Assembly (NCBI RefSeq): GCF_012927045.1
Contig: NZ_JABBFW010000001.1
Coordinates: 583,174 to 647,173, forward strand
Length of the DNA stretch: 64,000 bases
Direction of reading: 5' to 3'
Source: Azohydromonas caseinilytica
Lineage (GTDB): Bacteria > Pseudomonadota > Gammaproteobacteria > Burkholderiales > Burkholderiaceae_C
A model generated the notes under the pieces. It did no database searches and was not told the DNA's origin. It saw only the letters and a program-made list of their open reading frames with translations. A program made the translations under genes and the position numbers. Position 1 is the stretch's first letter; the number at the start of each line of letters is the position of its first letter. Positions 15,904 to 27,252 of the stretch are shown piece after piece.

Positions 15904-17878
15904 CGTGATCCACCCCGGCAGCGGCCGTCATCTTGAAATCTTTCCAGCTGCCCTTGCGCAGGTGCACCAGCAACAGCGAGATGGCCGCCGGGGTGATACC
16001 CGAGATGCGAGACGCCTGCCCCAGCGTCGCCGGCCGATGCTTGGCCAACTTTTGCCGTACCTCGAAGGACAGCGCCGTGATCTCCGCATAATCCAGATCC
16101 TCGGGCAGCGGCAGCTTCTCGTACTGCGCCGCGCGCTGCACCTCCTCCTGCTGCTTGTCGATGTAGCCGGCGTACTTGACGCCGATCTCGACCTGCTCGA
16201 TCACGGCATCGGCCAGTTCCACGCCCCATTCGGCGCGCAGTGTTTCACGTGAAACAGAGGCATCTTCACTGGCCCGGGCCTGCTTCACCAGCGCATCCGC
16301 CGCCACCACCTTGTCCCAATCCACCCCGGGCCGGCGCAGCAGGTCGATCAGCGGGTACTCGCGCTCGATGGCCTTTCCAAGCAACGCCTCGGCTTGCTCC
16401 GCCGCCAGCCAGCGAGGATGGACCCAGCTTTGGCGCAGGCGCTGTGTTTCACGTGAAACAGCATCGCGCTTGCGGTTGAAAGCCTCCCATCGCTCATCGT
16501 CCACCAGCCCCAGGCGCCGTCCGTCCTCGGTCAAGCGCAGATCGGCATTGTCCTCACGCAGTTGCAGCCGGAATTCGGCGCGGCTGGTGAACATACGGTA
16601 GGGCTCGCTCACGCCGCGCATGATGAGGTCGTCCACCAGCACACCCAGGTAAGCCTGGTCCCGGCCCGGCAGCCAGGGCGCCTCGCCCTTGGCCTGCAGC
16701 GCCGCGTTGAGGCCGGCGAACAGCCCTTGCGCTGCCGCTTCCTCATAGCCCGTGGTGCCGTTGATCTGGCCGGCAAAGAACAAGCCCTTGATGGCCCGCG
16801 TTTCGAAACCGGCCGACAGCTCGCGCGGATCGAAGTAGTCGTACTCGATGGCGTAGCCCGGGCGCAGGATGTGTGCGTTCTCCAGCCCCGGCATGGAACG
16901 CACAGCGGCGAGCTGGATGTCGAAGGGCAGCGAAGTCGAAATGCCGTTGGGATAGAACTCGTGCGTGGTCAGCCCCTCGGGCTCCAGGAAGATCTGGTGT
17001 GAGTCCTTGTCCGCGAAGCGGTTGATCTTGTCCTCGATGCTGGGGCAATAGCGCGGGCCGACGCCTTCAATCACCCCGGTGAACATCGGGCTGCGGTCGA
17101 AGCCGCTGCGGATGATCTCGTGCGTGCGTGCGTTGGTGTGCGTGATCCAGCAGGGCAGCTGCTGGGGGTGCTGCGAGGCATGCCCCATGAAGCTGAACAC
17201 CGGCATCGGGTCCAGGTCACCGGGCTGCTCGGTGAGCCTGGTGAAGTCGATGCTGCGCCCGTCGATGCGCGGCGGCGTGCCGGTCTTGAGCCGGCCTTGC
17301 GGCAGCTTGAGTTCCTTGAGCCGCGCCGACAGGCTCACCGCCGGTGGGTCGCCGGCGCGGCCGGCGCTGTAGTTGTGCAGGCCGACATGCACCTTGCCGT
17401 CCAGAAAGGTGCCGGCCGTCAGCACCACGGTGCGGGCGCGGAAGCGCAGGCCGATCTGCGTCACGGCACCGACCACGCGGTCGCCCTCCACCATCAGGTC
17501 GTCCACCGCCTGCTGGAACAGCCACAGGTTGGGCTGGTTCTCCAGGCGGCGTCGGATGGCGGCCTTGTAGAGGATGCGGTCGGCCTGCGCGCGCGTAGCG
17601 CGCACGGCCGGCCCTTTGCTGGCATTGAGGATGCGGAACTGGATGCCGGCCTCGTCGGTGGCGGCGGCCATGGCCCCGCCCAGGGCATCCACCTCCTTGA
17701 CCAGATGGCCCTTGCCGATCCCGCCGATCGACGGGTTGCAGCTCATCTGGCCGAGCGTTTCGATGTTGTGGGTCAGCAGCAGCGTGCGGCAGCCCATGCG
17801 GGCCGCAGCCAGCGCCGCTTCGGTCCCGGCATGGCCACCGCCAACGACGATGACCTCAAATTCCTGGGGGTGCAGCAC
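15890..17878 (-). CDS. mnmG: tRNA uridine 5-carboxymethylaminomethyl modification enzyme MnmG
   Basis: MnmG (GidA), with MnmE, installs the carboxymethylaminomethyl group at U34 of several tRNAs using FAD and methylene-tetrahydrofolate. The 662-residue protein has the FAD motif [12 protein letters not shown] near residue 11, [18 protein letters not shown] near 46, [11 protein letters not shown] near 156 and [16 protein letters not shown] near 369. The start at 17878 gives the expected N-terminus. Two perfect parS sites lie inside its 3' half. Both encode VSRET, so the codons are set by ParB binding as well as by the protein. It is the first gene of mnmG-rsmG-lysE-parA. Confidence 0.96.
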   Translation of the reverse strand: MLHPQEFEVIVVGGGHAGTEAALAAARMGCRTLLLTHNIETLGQMSCNPSIGGIGKGHLVKEVDALGGAMAAATDEAGIQFRILNASKGPAVRATRAQADRILYKAAIRRRLENQPNLWLFQQAVDDLMVEGDRVVGAVTQIGLRFRARTVVLTAGTFLDGKVHVGLHNYSAGRAGDPPAVSLSARLKELKLPQGRLKTGTPPRIDGRSIDFTRLTEQPGDLDPMPVFSFMGHASQHPQQLPCWITHTNARTHEIIRSGFDRSPMFTGVIEGVGPRYCPSIEDKINRFADKDSHQIFLEPEGLTTHEFYPNGISTSLPFDIQLAAVRSMPGLENAHILRPGYAIEYDYFDPRELSAGFETRAIKGLFFAGQINGTTGYEEAAAQGLFAGLNAALQAKGEAPWLPGRDQAYLGVLVDDLIMRGVSEPYRMFTSRAEFRLQLREDNADLRLTEDGRRLGLVDDERWEAFNRKRDAVSRETQRLRQSWVHPRWLAAEQAEALLGKAIEREYPLIDLLRRPGVDWDKVVAADALVKQARASEDASVSRETLRAEWGVELADAVIEQVEIGVKYAGYIDKQQEEVQRAAQYEKLPLPEDLDYAEITALSFEVRQKLAKHRPATLGQASRISGITPAAISLLLVHLRKGSWKDFKMTAAAGVDHDAAA
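16241..16256. other. parS: parS site inside mnmG (perfect)
   Basis: TGTTTCACGTGAAACA, the exact 16-bp bacterial parS palindrome, inside mnmG. The host codons read VSRET near residue 545. It is the centre of a three-site cluster spanning 1.2 kb. Confidence 0.92.
16445..16460. other. parS: parS site inside mnmG (perfect)
   Basis: A second exact TGTTTCACGTGAAACA, 204 bases from the first and in the same reading phase, again encoding VSRET (near residue 477 of MnmG). Paired sites at this distance would form a ParB nucleation cluster. Confidence 0.92.
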
Positions 17879-17932
17879 GGCGCGCGCACCGCCGCTGGCG
17901 CGGCGGCGTCCTGAAGTGGCGAACCCGCAATT

Positions 17933-18139
17933 TTAAGGTTGCGGGGCCACAGCCCCTTGCGCGGGGGCTTCACCGAAGCGCCGCGTCCAGGCGCGGTCGA
18001 AAAAGTAGTGCGCCACCATGTTCACCACCGGCTCCACCACCGTCACTGCCCCGGCCACGCTCACGCTGCCCGACAGGGCGTAGCTCACGCCAAAGGCCGT
18101 GCACACATGCATCGCACCGAACGCCACCGTCTTGGCCAT
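17933..18139 (-). CDS. DUF2061 family small membrane protein
   Basis: The 68-residue product begins MAKTVAFGAMHVCTAFGVSY and continues SGSVSVAGAVTVVEPVVNMVAHYFFDRAW, matching the DUF2061 pattern of two membrane helices with a Glu in the second and a conserved HxxxxxxW-like end. Function is unknown. GGAGA at correct spacing supports the start at 18139. It lies upstream of mnmG on the same strand with 54 bases between. Confidence 0.8.
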   Translation of the reverse strand: MAKTVAFGAMHVCTAFGVSYALSGSVSVAGAVTVVEPVVNMVAHYFFDRAWTRRFGEAPAQGAVAPQP

Positions 18140-18287
18140 GTCGTTCTCCGCCAGATGAGAATGATTCCTGACTGCATGGTGCCGGTGCATGGCTGTTCAC
18201 GCCAATCGATTGGCGCAATGGCGACCATCGACTGTTCCTCAGAGCGCAGTGGCCACGCGGCCGGAGAGCTGCCACGCCGCCTGCGGA

Positions 18288-19175
18288 TCAGGCCGATGCC
18301 GGTTGCCGCGCCGAGGCACGGCGCCGCTGCCAGCGCTGCGACAGCGCGATCACGCCGGCCACCAGCGCCAGCAGCGCCGCGCTGCCCAGCGCCGCGCGCC
18401 GCCGCACCGCGGCCTGCTCCGCCTGCACGCCGCGCAGCGCACTGGCCTCATCCACGGCGGCCAGCGCCAGCAGCGGCGTGGACCCGGCCCGCTGCCAGCC
18501 CAGGATGCGCCGCCCTTCCTCGGACGGCCAGCTCTGGGTCACCACTTCGCCGGCACGCGGTGCGCGCTCGAACAGTGGCGCCACCGGGAACGGCAACGGT
18601 TCCACCAGCCCGTCGCTGCGCGCCACGGCCACGCTGTCGGCGCGTGCCAGCAGCAGCAGGTCGCCGCGGGAAGGCTGCAGCCGCCGCAGCAGCCCGGTGA
18701 GGTAGCTGGGTGAGAGCGTCAGCAGCACCTGCCCTTGCCCGGGCAGGGGGCGCACGAAGCTCACCGCACCGGCCACCGGCTGCCGTGCCGGCGCCCCGAT
18801 GGACAGCCCCGGGCCCGGCGCCGGCAGCCCGTCGATCACCACGCGCGCCACGCTGCCATCCACGGACTGCAGCCGGCCCTTGCCATCGAGCACGCCCAAC
18901 TGCAGCACCGCACCCGGCGGATAGGGCAAAGGCGGCAGCGGCTGGCGCTCCTGCCATTGAGCACCCACCGTCGAGAGCACGAAGTCGGCCGACTGCAGCA
19001 GGGTCTCGGCCTGCAGGGCCAGCGTGTCGGCCAGATGCACGGCGCGGGCCGCGGCATTGGCCAACGCGCGCTCGCGCGCCTGCTCCTGCGTGTGCAGCAG
19101 TTGGGTCCAGTACGCGCCGCACGCCAGCACGGCGGCAGCGGGCAGGGACCAGGAGAGCAGGCGGGGGGCTTGCAT
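18288..19175 (-). CDS. Membrane-anchored periplasmic sensor-like protein without output domain
   Basis: This 295-residue protein starts with a membrane helix (residues 5-22), has a periplasmic region of about 220 residues, and ends with a second helix (about 265-283) and a short Arg-rich tail. The layout, with LLQSADFVLSTVGAQW near residue 50 and RILGWQRAG near 235, resembles the extracellular PDC/Cache-like sensor half of Burkholderiales diguanylate cyclases and kinases. Those continue into GGDEF or kinase domains; here the protein stops 12 residues after the second helix. It may be a natural sensor-only protein, or a gene that lost its 3' part. No matching output domain follows downstream. 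Confidence 0.7.
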   Translation of the reverse strand: MQAPRLLSWSLPAAAVLACGAYWTQLLHTQEQARERALANAAARAVHLADTLALQAETLLQSADFVLSTVGAQWQERQPLPPLPYPPGAVLQLGVLDGKGRLQSVDGSVARVVIDGLPAPGPGLSIGAPARQPVAGAVSFVRPLPGQGQVLLTLSPSYLTGLLRRLQPSRGDLLLLARADSVAVARSDGLVEPLPFPVAPLFERAPRAGEVVTQSWPSEEGRRILGWQRAGSTPLLALAAVDEASALRGVQAEQAAVRRRAALGSAALLALVAGVIALSQRWQRRRASARQPASA

Positions 19176-19361
19176 CGGAAGAAGACAGAAAGGCGACCAA
19201 AGCCGCGGTGCGCAAGAAGCGGCCGGGAAGCCGCAATAGGGATGCAACGATGCTGCCAGCGCAGCATTGTCCCAAGCTGACAAGCTGCCTCCTGACAGGG
19301 CCAAGCTTGGCGCAGCACAATGAGCGGTTGGCCTGCATGGCGGGCACGTTCCCGCTTTTTC

Positions 19362-19619
19362 ATGGACTGTCGCCCCGGCTGCGGTGCCTGCTGCACCGCT
19401 CCCTCCATTTCCAGCCCCATTCCCGGCATGCCGCGCGGCAAGCCGGCCGGCGTGCGCTGCGTACAACTGGACGACGACGAGCGCTGCAGGATCTTCGGCC
19501 ATCCCGAGCGCCCCGCCGTGTGCGGCTCGCTGCAGCCGGACGAGATGATGTGCGGCGACAGCCGCGAGCAGGCCCTGCGCTGGCTGGGCTGGATGGAGCG
19601 GCAGACGCAGCCGGACTGA
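19362..19619 (+). CDS. YkgJ family cysteine cluster protein
   Basis: The 85-residue product begins [11 protein letters not shown] and has further Cys in [17 protein letters not shown] and PAVCGSL, matching the YkgJ/UPF0153 family, thought to bind zinc or an iron-sulfur cluster. The molecular role is unknown. The ATG at 19362 is preferred because the family begins just before CRPGCGACC; an in-frame ATG at 19320 adds 14 residues of no family resemblance. Ribosome site is weak for either. Confidence 0.8.
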   Translation: MDCRPGCGACCTAPSISSPIPGMPRGKPAGVRCVQLDDDERCRIFGHPERPAVCGSLQPDEMMCGDSREQALRWLGWMERQTQPD

Positions 19620-19697
19620 GCCGGCGTCAGGGTCGCCTGCATGCCTGCGCGACAGCGGCTATCGTGAGCGCCCCTTCCCCGCCAGAAAGGATGCCCG

Positions 19698-20312
19698 ATG
19701 AAGCTTTACTACAGTCCCGGAGCCTGCTCGTTGAGCCCGCACATCGTGCTGCACGAAGCCGGCCTGCCCTGCGAGCTGGTGCTTGCCAGCACCAAGACCA
19801 AGAAGCTGGAGGACGGCACCGACTTCTACGCCATCAATCCCAAGGGCTCCGTACCGGTGCTGGAGCTCGATGACGGCCAGCGCCTCACCGAAGGCCCGGC
19901 CGTCGTGCAGTACCTGGCCGACCTGGTGCCCGAGCGTCGGCTCGCCCCGCCGGCCGGCACCCTGGAGCGCTACCGGTTGATGGAGTGGCTGAACTTCATC
20001 ACCAGCGAGCTGCACAAGAGCTTCAGCGTCTTCTTCACGCCGGGCATGCCCGAGGACGCCAAGACGCTGTTCCGCGACAAGCTGCGCCAGAAGCTGCAGT
20101 GGGTGGACGGCCAGCTCGCGGGCAAGTCATTCCTGCTGGGCGAGGACTTCAGCGTGGCCGACGCCTACCTGTTCACCGTGGCGCGCTGGGCCGACGCCAC
20201 GCAGGTGGACATCGCCGGCCTGGCGAACCTGCAGGCTTTTCGCGAGCGCGTGTCGGCGCGTCCCAGCGCGCAGGCGGCGATGAAGCATGAGGGCTTGATC
20301 AAGCAAGCATGA
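19698..20312 (+). CDS. gst: Glutathione S-transferase (beta class)
   Basis: The 204-residue protein matches bacterial beta-class glutathione transferases, which conjugate glutathione to electrophiles in the cytoplasm. SPGACSLSPHI at residues 6-16 carries the Cys10 of the class. NPKGSVPVLEL near 50 is the glutathione-binding cis-Pro loop, and FSVADAYLF near 150 is the C-terminal N-capping motif. Length equals the E. coli enzyme (201). GAAAGGA precedes the ATG. It stands alone and is convergent with the yej operon. Confidence 0.93.
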   Translation: MKLYYSPGACSLSPHIVLHEAGLPCELVLASTKTKKLEDGTDFYAINPKGSVPVLELDDGQRLTEGPAVVQYLADLVPERRLAPPAGTLERYRLMEWLNFITSELHKSFSVFFTPGMPEDAKTLFRDKLRQKLQWVDGQLAGKSFLLGEDFSVADAYLFTVARWADATQVDIAGLANLQAFRERVSARPSAQAAMKHEGLIKQA

Positions 20313-20313
20313 G

Positions 20314-20344
20314 GAGCGGCGCGGGCGCATCCGCCCGCCGCTTT
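20314..20344. terminator. Hairpin between gst and yejF
   Basis: GCGGGCG, CATC and CGCCCGC form a GC stem extended by AGCGG/CCGCT, just after the gst stop and just before the convergent yejF stop. Only TTT follows on the plus strand. It probably terminates gst transcription. Confidence 0.6.
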
Positions 20345-20348
20345 GCGC

Positions 20349-21973
<1,625 letters not shown>

Positions 21974-21977
<4 letters not shown>

Positions 21978-23152
21978 GACTTGCGCGTGTCGAAGGCGTC
22001 GCGCAGCGCGTCGCCGATGAAGGTCAGCAGCAGCATCGTCACCACCAGCAGGGCGAAGGTCGGGACGATGATCCACCAGGCGTCGAGGTTGGCCTTGCCC
22101 TGGTTGAGCAGCTCGCCCAGCGAGGGCACCGTGGGCGGCACGCCCAGGCCCAAGAAGTCCAGCGAGGTCAGCGACAGGATCGCCGCGCTCATGCGGAAGG
22201 GTAAAAAGGTGATCACCGGCGTGAGCGAGTTGGGCAGCACGTGGCGGAAGATGATCTGCCGGTTGCTCAGGCCCAGCGCCCGCGCCGCCTTGACGTAGTC
22301 CAGCGCGCGGTTGCGCAGGAACTCCGCGCGCACGTAGTCCGACAGCCCCATCCAGCCCCACAGCGACAGCAGGATCAGCAGCAGCAGCAGCGAGGGCTCG
22401 AAGATGGACGCGAAGATGATCAGCAGGTAAAGCTCCGGCACCGCGCCCCAGACCTCGATGACGCGCTGCAGCGTCAGGTCCAGCTTGCCGCCGAAGTAGC
22501 CCTGCAGCGCGCCGGCCAGCACGCCCAGCAGCGTGCCCACGGCGGTGAGCGCCAGCGCGAACCAGATGCTCACGCGAAAGCCGTAGAGCAGCCGCGCCAG
22601 CATGTCGCGCCCCTGGCTGTCGGTGCCCAGCCAATTGCGTGCCCCCGGCGGCGCCGGGTCGGGCTCCTTGGAGAAGTAGTCGGTGGAGACGGCGGAGTGC
22701 GGATTGAGCGTGGTCAGCCGCCAGTTGCCGGGCTGGTCGAACTGCGCGGCGATGAACGGGTCCTTCCAGTCGGTGGGCGTGGCGAAGTCGCCGCCCAGCG
22801 CCGTCTCCGGCGGGTTGCTGAACACGGGGAAGAACCACTGCCCCGCGTAGCGCGCCACCAGCGGGCGGTCGTTGCTCACCAGCTCCGCCAGCGTGGCGAA
22901 CACCAGCATCGCGATGAACGCCCACAGCGAGACGTAGCCCAGCCGGTTGCGCTTGAAACGGGCCCAGGCGCGCTGGTTGGGCGAGCGGTACGCCGGGGCG
23001 GTTGCGGGCGCGACGGCCGTGTCGGCGGCCTCGCCCACGGGCGGCTGCACCAGCAGGTCCACGGGCCGGTCGCCGCCCTGCGCCGCCGCGGGCGTGGACG
23101 GGGTGGCGGGGCCGCGGTCGGAGACGCCGGGCACGATCGGTTGAGAGCTCAT
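21974..23152 (-). CDS. yejE: Peptide ABC transporter permease YejE
   Basis: This 392-residue inner-membrane permease has the binding-protein-dependent transport signature near residues 285-320 (VKAARALGLSNRQIIFRHVL) and matches YejE. A Pro/Ala-rich cytoplasmic N-terminus of about 65 residues precedes the first membrane helix and makes it longer than E. coli YejE (341). The start at 23152 lies 10 bases after the yejB stop. It pairs with YejB to form the translocation channel driven by YejF. Confidence 0.94.
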
Positions 23153-23162
23153 GCCATGCGCC

Positions 23163-24200
23163 TCACTTGCCCACGCTGCCGAACTGCACGCGCGGATCGA
23201 CCACCACGTACAGCAGGTCCGAGATCAGCTTCACCACCAGGCCGATCAGGGTGAAGAGGTAGAGCGAGCCCAGCACGACGGGATAGTCGCGCCGCACCAC
23301 GGATTCATAGGCCAGCAGCCCCAGCCCGTCGAGCGAGAACAGCGTCTCGATCAGCACCGAGCCGGCGAAGAAGGCGCCGATGAAGGCCGCCGGGAAGCCC
23401 GTCACCAGCGGGATCAGCGCATTGCGGAAGATGTGCTTGTAGAGCACGCGCCGCTGCGACAGGCCCTTGGCGCGCGCCACCAGCACGTACTGCTTGCGCA
23501 TCTCCTCGACGAAGGTGTTCTTGGTCAGCATGGTCATGACGGCGAAGCTGCCGATCACCAGGCAGATCAGCGGCAGCGTCAGGTGCCAGAGGTAATCGGC
23601 GATGCGCGCCGGCCAAGCCAGCTCCTCCCAGTTGTCGGAAGTGAGCCCGCGCAGCGGGAACCATTCGAAGAAGGTGCCGCCGGCAAACAGCACGATCAGC
23701 AGCACGCCCAGCACGAAGCCGGGAATGGCGTAGCCCACCAGCACCGCCATGGTCGTGACCACGTCGAAGCGCGTGCCTTCGCGCACCGCCTTGGCCACGC
23801 CCAGCGGGATCGACACCAGATAGGAGATGAAGAAGGTCCACAGCCCCAGCGAGATCGACACCGGCAGCTTCTCCTTGATGAGCTGCCACACGTCCTTGTT
23901 CTGCAGGAAGCTCTTGCCCAGGTCGAAGCGCGCGAACTGGCCCAGCATCTCGACGTAGCGCACATGCGCGGGCTTGTCGAAGCCGTAGAGCTTCTTGAGC
24001 TCGGCGATCTGGCGCGCGTCGCTGTCGCGCCCGGCCTTGTAGGCGTCGCTGTCGCCGCCCTTCTGAGTGGCGCGCGCCTCGGCCATGAGCTGTTCCACCG
24101 GCCCACCGGGCACGAACTGGATGACGATGAAGGTGATGGTCAGCGCCCCCAGCAGCGTGGGGATCATCAGCAGCAGTCGTTTGAGGATGTAGCCCAGCAT
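23163..24200 (-). CDS. yejB: Peptide ABC transporter permease YejB
   Basis: The 345-residue protein begins MLGYILKRLLLMIPTLLGAL, the usual start of DppB/OppB-type permeases, and has the EAA-loop signature near residues 240-260 (RAKGLSQRRVLYKHIFRNAL). A long periplasmic segment between helices 1 and 2 (PGGPVEQLMAEA and onward) is characteristic of YejB. Its ATG follows the yejA stop codon directly with no spacing, so translation is probably coupled. Confidence 0.94.
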   Translation of the reverse strand: MLGYILKRLLLMIPTLLGALTITFIVIQFVPGGPVEQLMAEARATQKGGDSDAYKAGRDSDARQIAELKKLYGFDKPAHVRYVEMLGQFARFDLGKSFLQNKDVWQLIKEKLPVSISLGLWTFFISYLVSIPLGVAKAVREGTRFDVVTTMAVLVGYAIPGFVLGVLLIVLFAGGTFFEWFPLRGLTSDNWEELAWPARIADYLWHLTLPLICLVIGSFAVMTMLTKNTFVEEMRKQYVLVARAKGLSQRRVLYKHIFRNALIPLVTGFPAAFIGAFFAGSVLIETLFSLDGLGLLAYESVVRRDYPVVLGSLYLFTLIGLVVKLISDLLYVVVDPRVQFGSVGK

Positions 24201-26168
24201 TCAGCGGCGCTCCTTGTTCCACCAGCACATGATCGGCCACGCGGTGTGGTCGCCCGCGGTGTCGATGCTGAAGTACAGCGGCTGCTTGGGCGGGATGCCG
24301 AAGCGGTCCCAGTACGAGGCCCGCTCCGCCGAGACGTAGACGTCGGGCACCTGGTAGTGATTCCACATCACGATGCGGTCCATGGCGCGGCAGCAGTCGC
24401 GCAGCTCCGCCAGCGTCTTCACCTTGCCCATGACCGCCAGGATGTGGTCGATGGCCCGGCTCTTGATGCCGCGGAAGTTGTCGTTGCCCTTCTCGTCGGC
24501 GGCCTGCGAGCCGTAGCTGGTGATGTAGCCCGCGGCGTTGGGCAGCGAGAACTTGCCTTCGACGATGGTGATGATGTCGAAGTCGTAGTTCTCCAGCCGG
24601 TTGCGGTAGAGCGCGAAATCGACGTTGCGCTCCTTGAGCGTGATGCCCAGCTTCTCGCAGTTCTTCTGCCAGTCGGTGATGCGCCCGCCGGTCTCGCCGG
24701 GGTTGAGGTATTCCAGCTCCAGCGCCTGGCCCTGGGCGTTGCGCACCTTGCCGTCGGGCGCGAGCTTCCAGCCCGCCTGCTCCAGCAGGGCGCGCGCCTG
24801 GAGCAGGTGCCGGCGCAGGTCGGCCGCGCCGCCGGCGTTGCTGGGCGGGCGGTACGCGGGCCCGAACACCTCGGGCGGCAGCTCCCGGCGGTAGGGCTCC
24901 AGCAGCCGCAGCTCGCCCGGCGAGGGCAGGCCCTCGGCCGCGAACTCGGAGTTGTTGAACACGCTGTAGGCGCGCTTGAGCAGCCCGAAGCGGTTGAGGC
25001 GCTCGAAGTCGTAGGCCAGCCCCAGCGCCTGGCGCACGCGGCGGTCCTGCAGCAGCGGGCGCCGGGTGTTGAACTGGTGGCTCTGCAGGCCCTGGCCGGT
25101 GGCGGTCTCGAACGACTTCTTGACGATGCGCCCGTCGTCCCACTTGGGCCCGCGGTGCTGGCGCACCCAGGCGCGCGAGCTGTACTCCTTGTAGATGTCG
25201 TACTCGCCGGTCTTGAAGGCCTCCAGCGCCACGGCGCCGTCCTTGTACATGCGGTAGACGACGCGCTCGAAGTTGAACCAGCCGCGGCGCGCGGGATGGT
25301 CCTTGGCCCAGTAGTCCGGGTTGCGCTTGAACTCGATGCGCCGGCCCATGTCCACCGCGCCGATGGTGTAGGGGCCGGTGGTGATGGGGTACTCGCCGAT
25401 GATCTGGTCGAAGGGCTTGAGCTTGCCGTTCTCCAGGCCCCACTTGCGCGAGAACACCGGCAGCCCGCCGACCAGAAACAGCGTGTCGGTGCTGCGGTCC
25501 TTGATGCCGAAGCGCACCGTGCGCTCGTCCAGCACCGTCACCGGCCCCGCCGGCGCGTAGGCCTGCACCAGCGCCGGCGAGGCCTGCTTGCTGGTGAGCA
25601 TGTCGAAGCTGTGCTTCACATCGGCCGCCGTCACCGGGTCGCCGTTGTAGAAGCGCGCCCTGGGGTGCAGCCGGAAGGTGATGCTGGACTTGTCCGGCGC
25701 CACCAGGAAACGCTCGGCCAGCAGCCCGTACATGGTCTGTGGCTCGTCGTCCGAGGCGGTGCACAGGCCCTCGAACATGAACAGCCCCACCCCTGCCGGC
25801 GCGTTGCCGCGGATGGTGAAGGGGTTGAACTTGTCGAAGCTGGTGCGTCGGTCGGGGTTGCGCAGCCGCAGCACGCCCCCCTTGGGTGCATCGGGGTTCA
25901 CGTACTCGAAGTGCGTGAAGCTCTCGGGGTACTTGGGCTCGCCGAAGGCGGCCAGCGCATGCACCCAGCGCCCGCCCTCGGCGGCGGGGGCGGCATCCTC
26001 CGGCGCGGCCGGGGCCGGCGGGCCATTGGGCGCGGCGGGCGCCGCCTGGGCGCGGGACTGGGCGATGGCTGCCAGCGCCGGCCAGGCCGGCCACAGGCCC
26101 GAGGAAAGCAGCAGCGCCGCGGCACGGCGCCGGTCACGCCGCGGCGGCGCGGCAGGCTTGTTTGGCAT
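24201..26168 (-). CDS. yejA: Peptide ABC transporter substrate-binding protein YejA
   Basis: YejA is the periplasmic solute-binding protein (family 5) that delivers peptides to YejBEF. The 655-residue protein starts MPNKPAAPPRRDRRRAAALL, an Arg-rich signal peptide followed by a hydrophobic core and Ala-rich cleavage region. An Ala/Pro linker precedes HALAAFGEPKYP, where the mature fold begins. TMYGLLAERF and RFYNGDPVTAADVKHSF are SBP_bac_5 hallmarks. The start at 26168 is chosen for the signal peptide. First gene of the operon, divergent from the TerC gene; 212 bases lie between. Confidence 0.93.
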   Translation of the reverse strand: MPNKPAAPPRRDRRRAAALLLSSGLWPAWPALAAIAQSRAQAAPAAPNGPPAPAAPEDAAPAAEGGRWVHALAAFGEPKYPESFTHFEYVNPDAPKGGVLRLRNPDRRTSFDKFNPFTIRGNAPAGVGLFMFEGLCTASDDEPQTMYGLLAERFLVAPDKSSITFRLHPRARFYNGDPVTAADVKHSFDMLTSKQASPALVQAYAPAGPVTVLDERTVRFGIKDRSTDTLFLVGGLPVFSRKWGLENGKLKPFDQIIGEYPITTGPYTIGAVDMGRRIEFKRNPDYWAKDHPARRGWFNFERVVYRMYKDGAVALEAFKTGEYDIYKEYSSRAWVRQHRGPKWDDGRIVKKSFETATGQGLQSHQFNTRRPLLQDRRVRQALGLAYDFERLNRFGLLKRAYSVFNNSEFAAEGLPSPGELRLLEPYRRELPPEVFGPAYRPPSNAGGAADLRRHLLQARALLEQAGWKLAPDGKVRNAQGQALELEYLNPGETGGRITDWQKNCEKLGITLKERNVDFALYRNRLENYDFDIITIVEGKFSLPNAAGYITSYGSQAADEKGNDNFRGIKSRAIDHILAVMGKVKTLAELRDCCRAMDRIVMWNHYQVPDVYVSAERASYWDRFGIPPKQPLYFSIDTAGDHTAWPIMCWWNKERR

Positions 26169-26380
26169 CGGTGTTAACAGGCGGACCCGCAGGTCCGGGG
26201 TTGGAAAAAGCGCGTCGATCATGCGCGAAATGGCGCCGGGGCGGCAACGCGGCCAAGCGGAACCCCGGCGCCGGCGTGCCGGTACGCGGCAGCCTGGAAC
26301 GGCCACCCCGCAGGCGCCCTGAAACTCTTGGCCCGCAACCTGCTCCCACGACGACCACGACCCGCCACGAGGACCTGCTG

Positions 26381-27160
26381 ATGGAACTGCTTACCGACCC
26401 GCAAGCCTGGATTGCCTTCCTGACGCTCACCGCGCTGGAGCTGGTGCTGGGCATCGACAACATCATCTTCATCTCGATCCTGGTCGATAAGCTGCCGCGC
26501 GAGCGGCGCGAATTCGCCCGGCGCCTGGGCCTGTTCATGGCCATGTTCATGCGCATTGGGCTGCTGCTGCTGCTGGCGTGGATCGTGGGCCTGGTGGAGC
26601 CGCTGTTCACGGTGCTGGGCCAGGAGATCTCGGGTCGCGACCTGATCCTGATCCTCGGCGGCCTGTTCCTGGTCTGGAAGAGCACCGGCGAGATCCACCA
26701 GTCGCTCGAAGGCGAGGAGGGCCACGAGTCCAAGAGCGTGGCCGCGAGCTTCGGCGCCGTGATCCTGCAGATCATGGTCATCGACCTGGTGTTCTCGCTG
26801 GACTCGATCATCACCGCCGTGGGCATGGTGGACGAGGTGGCGGTGATGATCGCCGCCGTCATCGCCTCGGTGGGGATGATGATGGTCTTCGCCGGCCCCA
26901 TCGGCCGCTTCGTCTCCGACCACCCGACCATCAAGATGCTGGCGCTGTCCTTCCTGGTGGCCGTGGGCGTGGTGCTGCTGGCCGAGGGCTTCGGCCACCA
27001 CGTGCCCAAGGGCTACATCTACTTCGCGATGGCCTTCTCGCTGGTGGTGGAGATGCTCAACATCCGCCTGCGCAAGCGCGCCCTGCAGCCCGCGCACCTG
27101 CACTCGGCCTACGCGCCGGACGAGCCCGGCGCCAAGCCCACCACGCCGCCGGTGCGCTGA
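26381..27160 (+). CDS. TerC family integral membrane protein
   Basis: The 259-residue protein has seven or eight predicted membrane helices and the TerC hallmarks ELVLGIDNIIFISIL near residue 20 and QIMVIDLVFSLDSIITAVGM near 130, with conserved Asp residues in the membrane. TerC proteins are linked to manganese or calcium export and metallation of secreted enzymes, and in some cases to tellurite resistance. It resembles E. coli YgdQ more than plasmid TerC. GAGG at 26370-26373 supports the start. I looked for a manganese riboswitch upstream and found none. Confidence 0.9.
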   Translation: MELLTDPQAWIAFLTLTALELVLGIDNIIFISILVDKLPRERREFARRLGLFMAMFMRIGLLLLLAWIVGLVEPLFTVLGQEISGRDLILILGGLFLVWKSTGEIHQSLEGEEGHESKSVAASFGAVILQIMVIDLVFSLDSIITAVGMVDEVAVMIAAVIASVGMMMVFAGPIGRFVSDHPTIKMLALSFLVAVGVVLLAEGFGHHVPKGYIYFAMAFSLVVEMLNIRLRKRALQPAHLHSAYAPDEPGAKPTTPPVR

Positions 27161-27252
27161 TCGGCACGGCCGCCGCGCCCTGGACAGCCGCCATGGGCGC
27201 GGCGCACCATCGCGCGGCGGCATCCGTGCCGCGACCGCCAAGGAGGTTCGCG

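Noticed and set aside
18156..18170. TGAGAATGATTCCTG, resembling a Fur box upstream of the DUF2061 gene
   Set aside because: About 10 of 14 informative positions match and there is no iron-related gene; too weak to report as a site.
23151..26177. A 1008-codon open frame on the plus strand opposite yejB and yejA
   Set aside because: High G+C removes stop codons from antisense frames. Its residues are a His/Val/Arg/Gln/Ala mixture with no motif, and the opposite strand encodes clear YejB and YejA. The same holds for other long antisense frames, such as 3637-4971, 6340-7986 and 35804-37777.
26169..26380. Possible manganese (yybP-ykoY) riboswitch before the TerC gene
   Set aside because: TerC genes often follow such riboswitches, but the conserved loop sequences were not found in this region.
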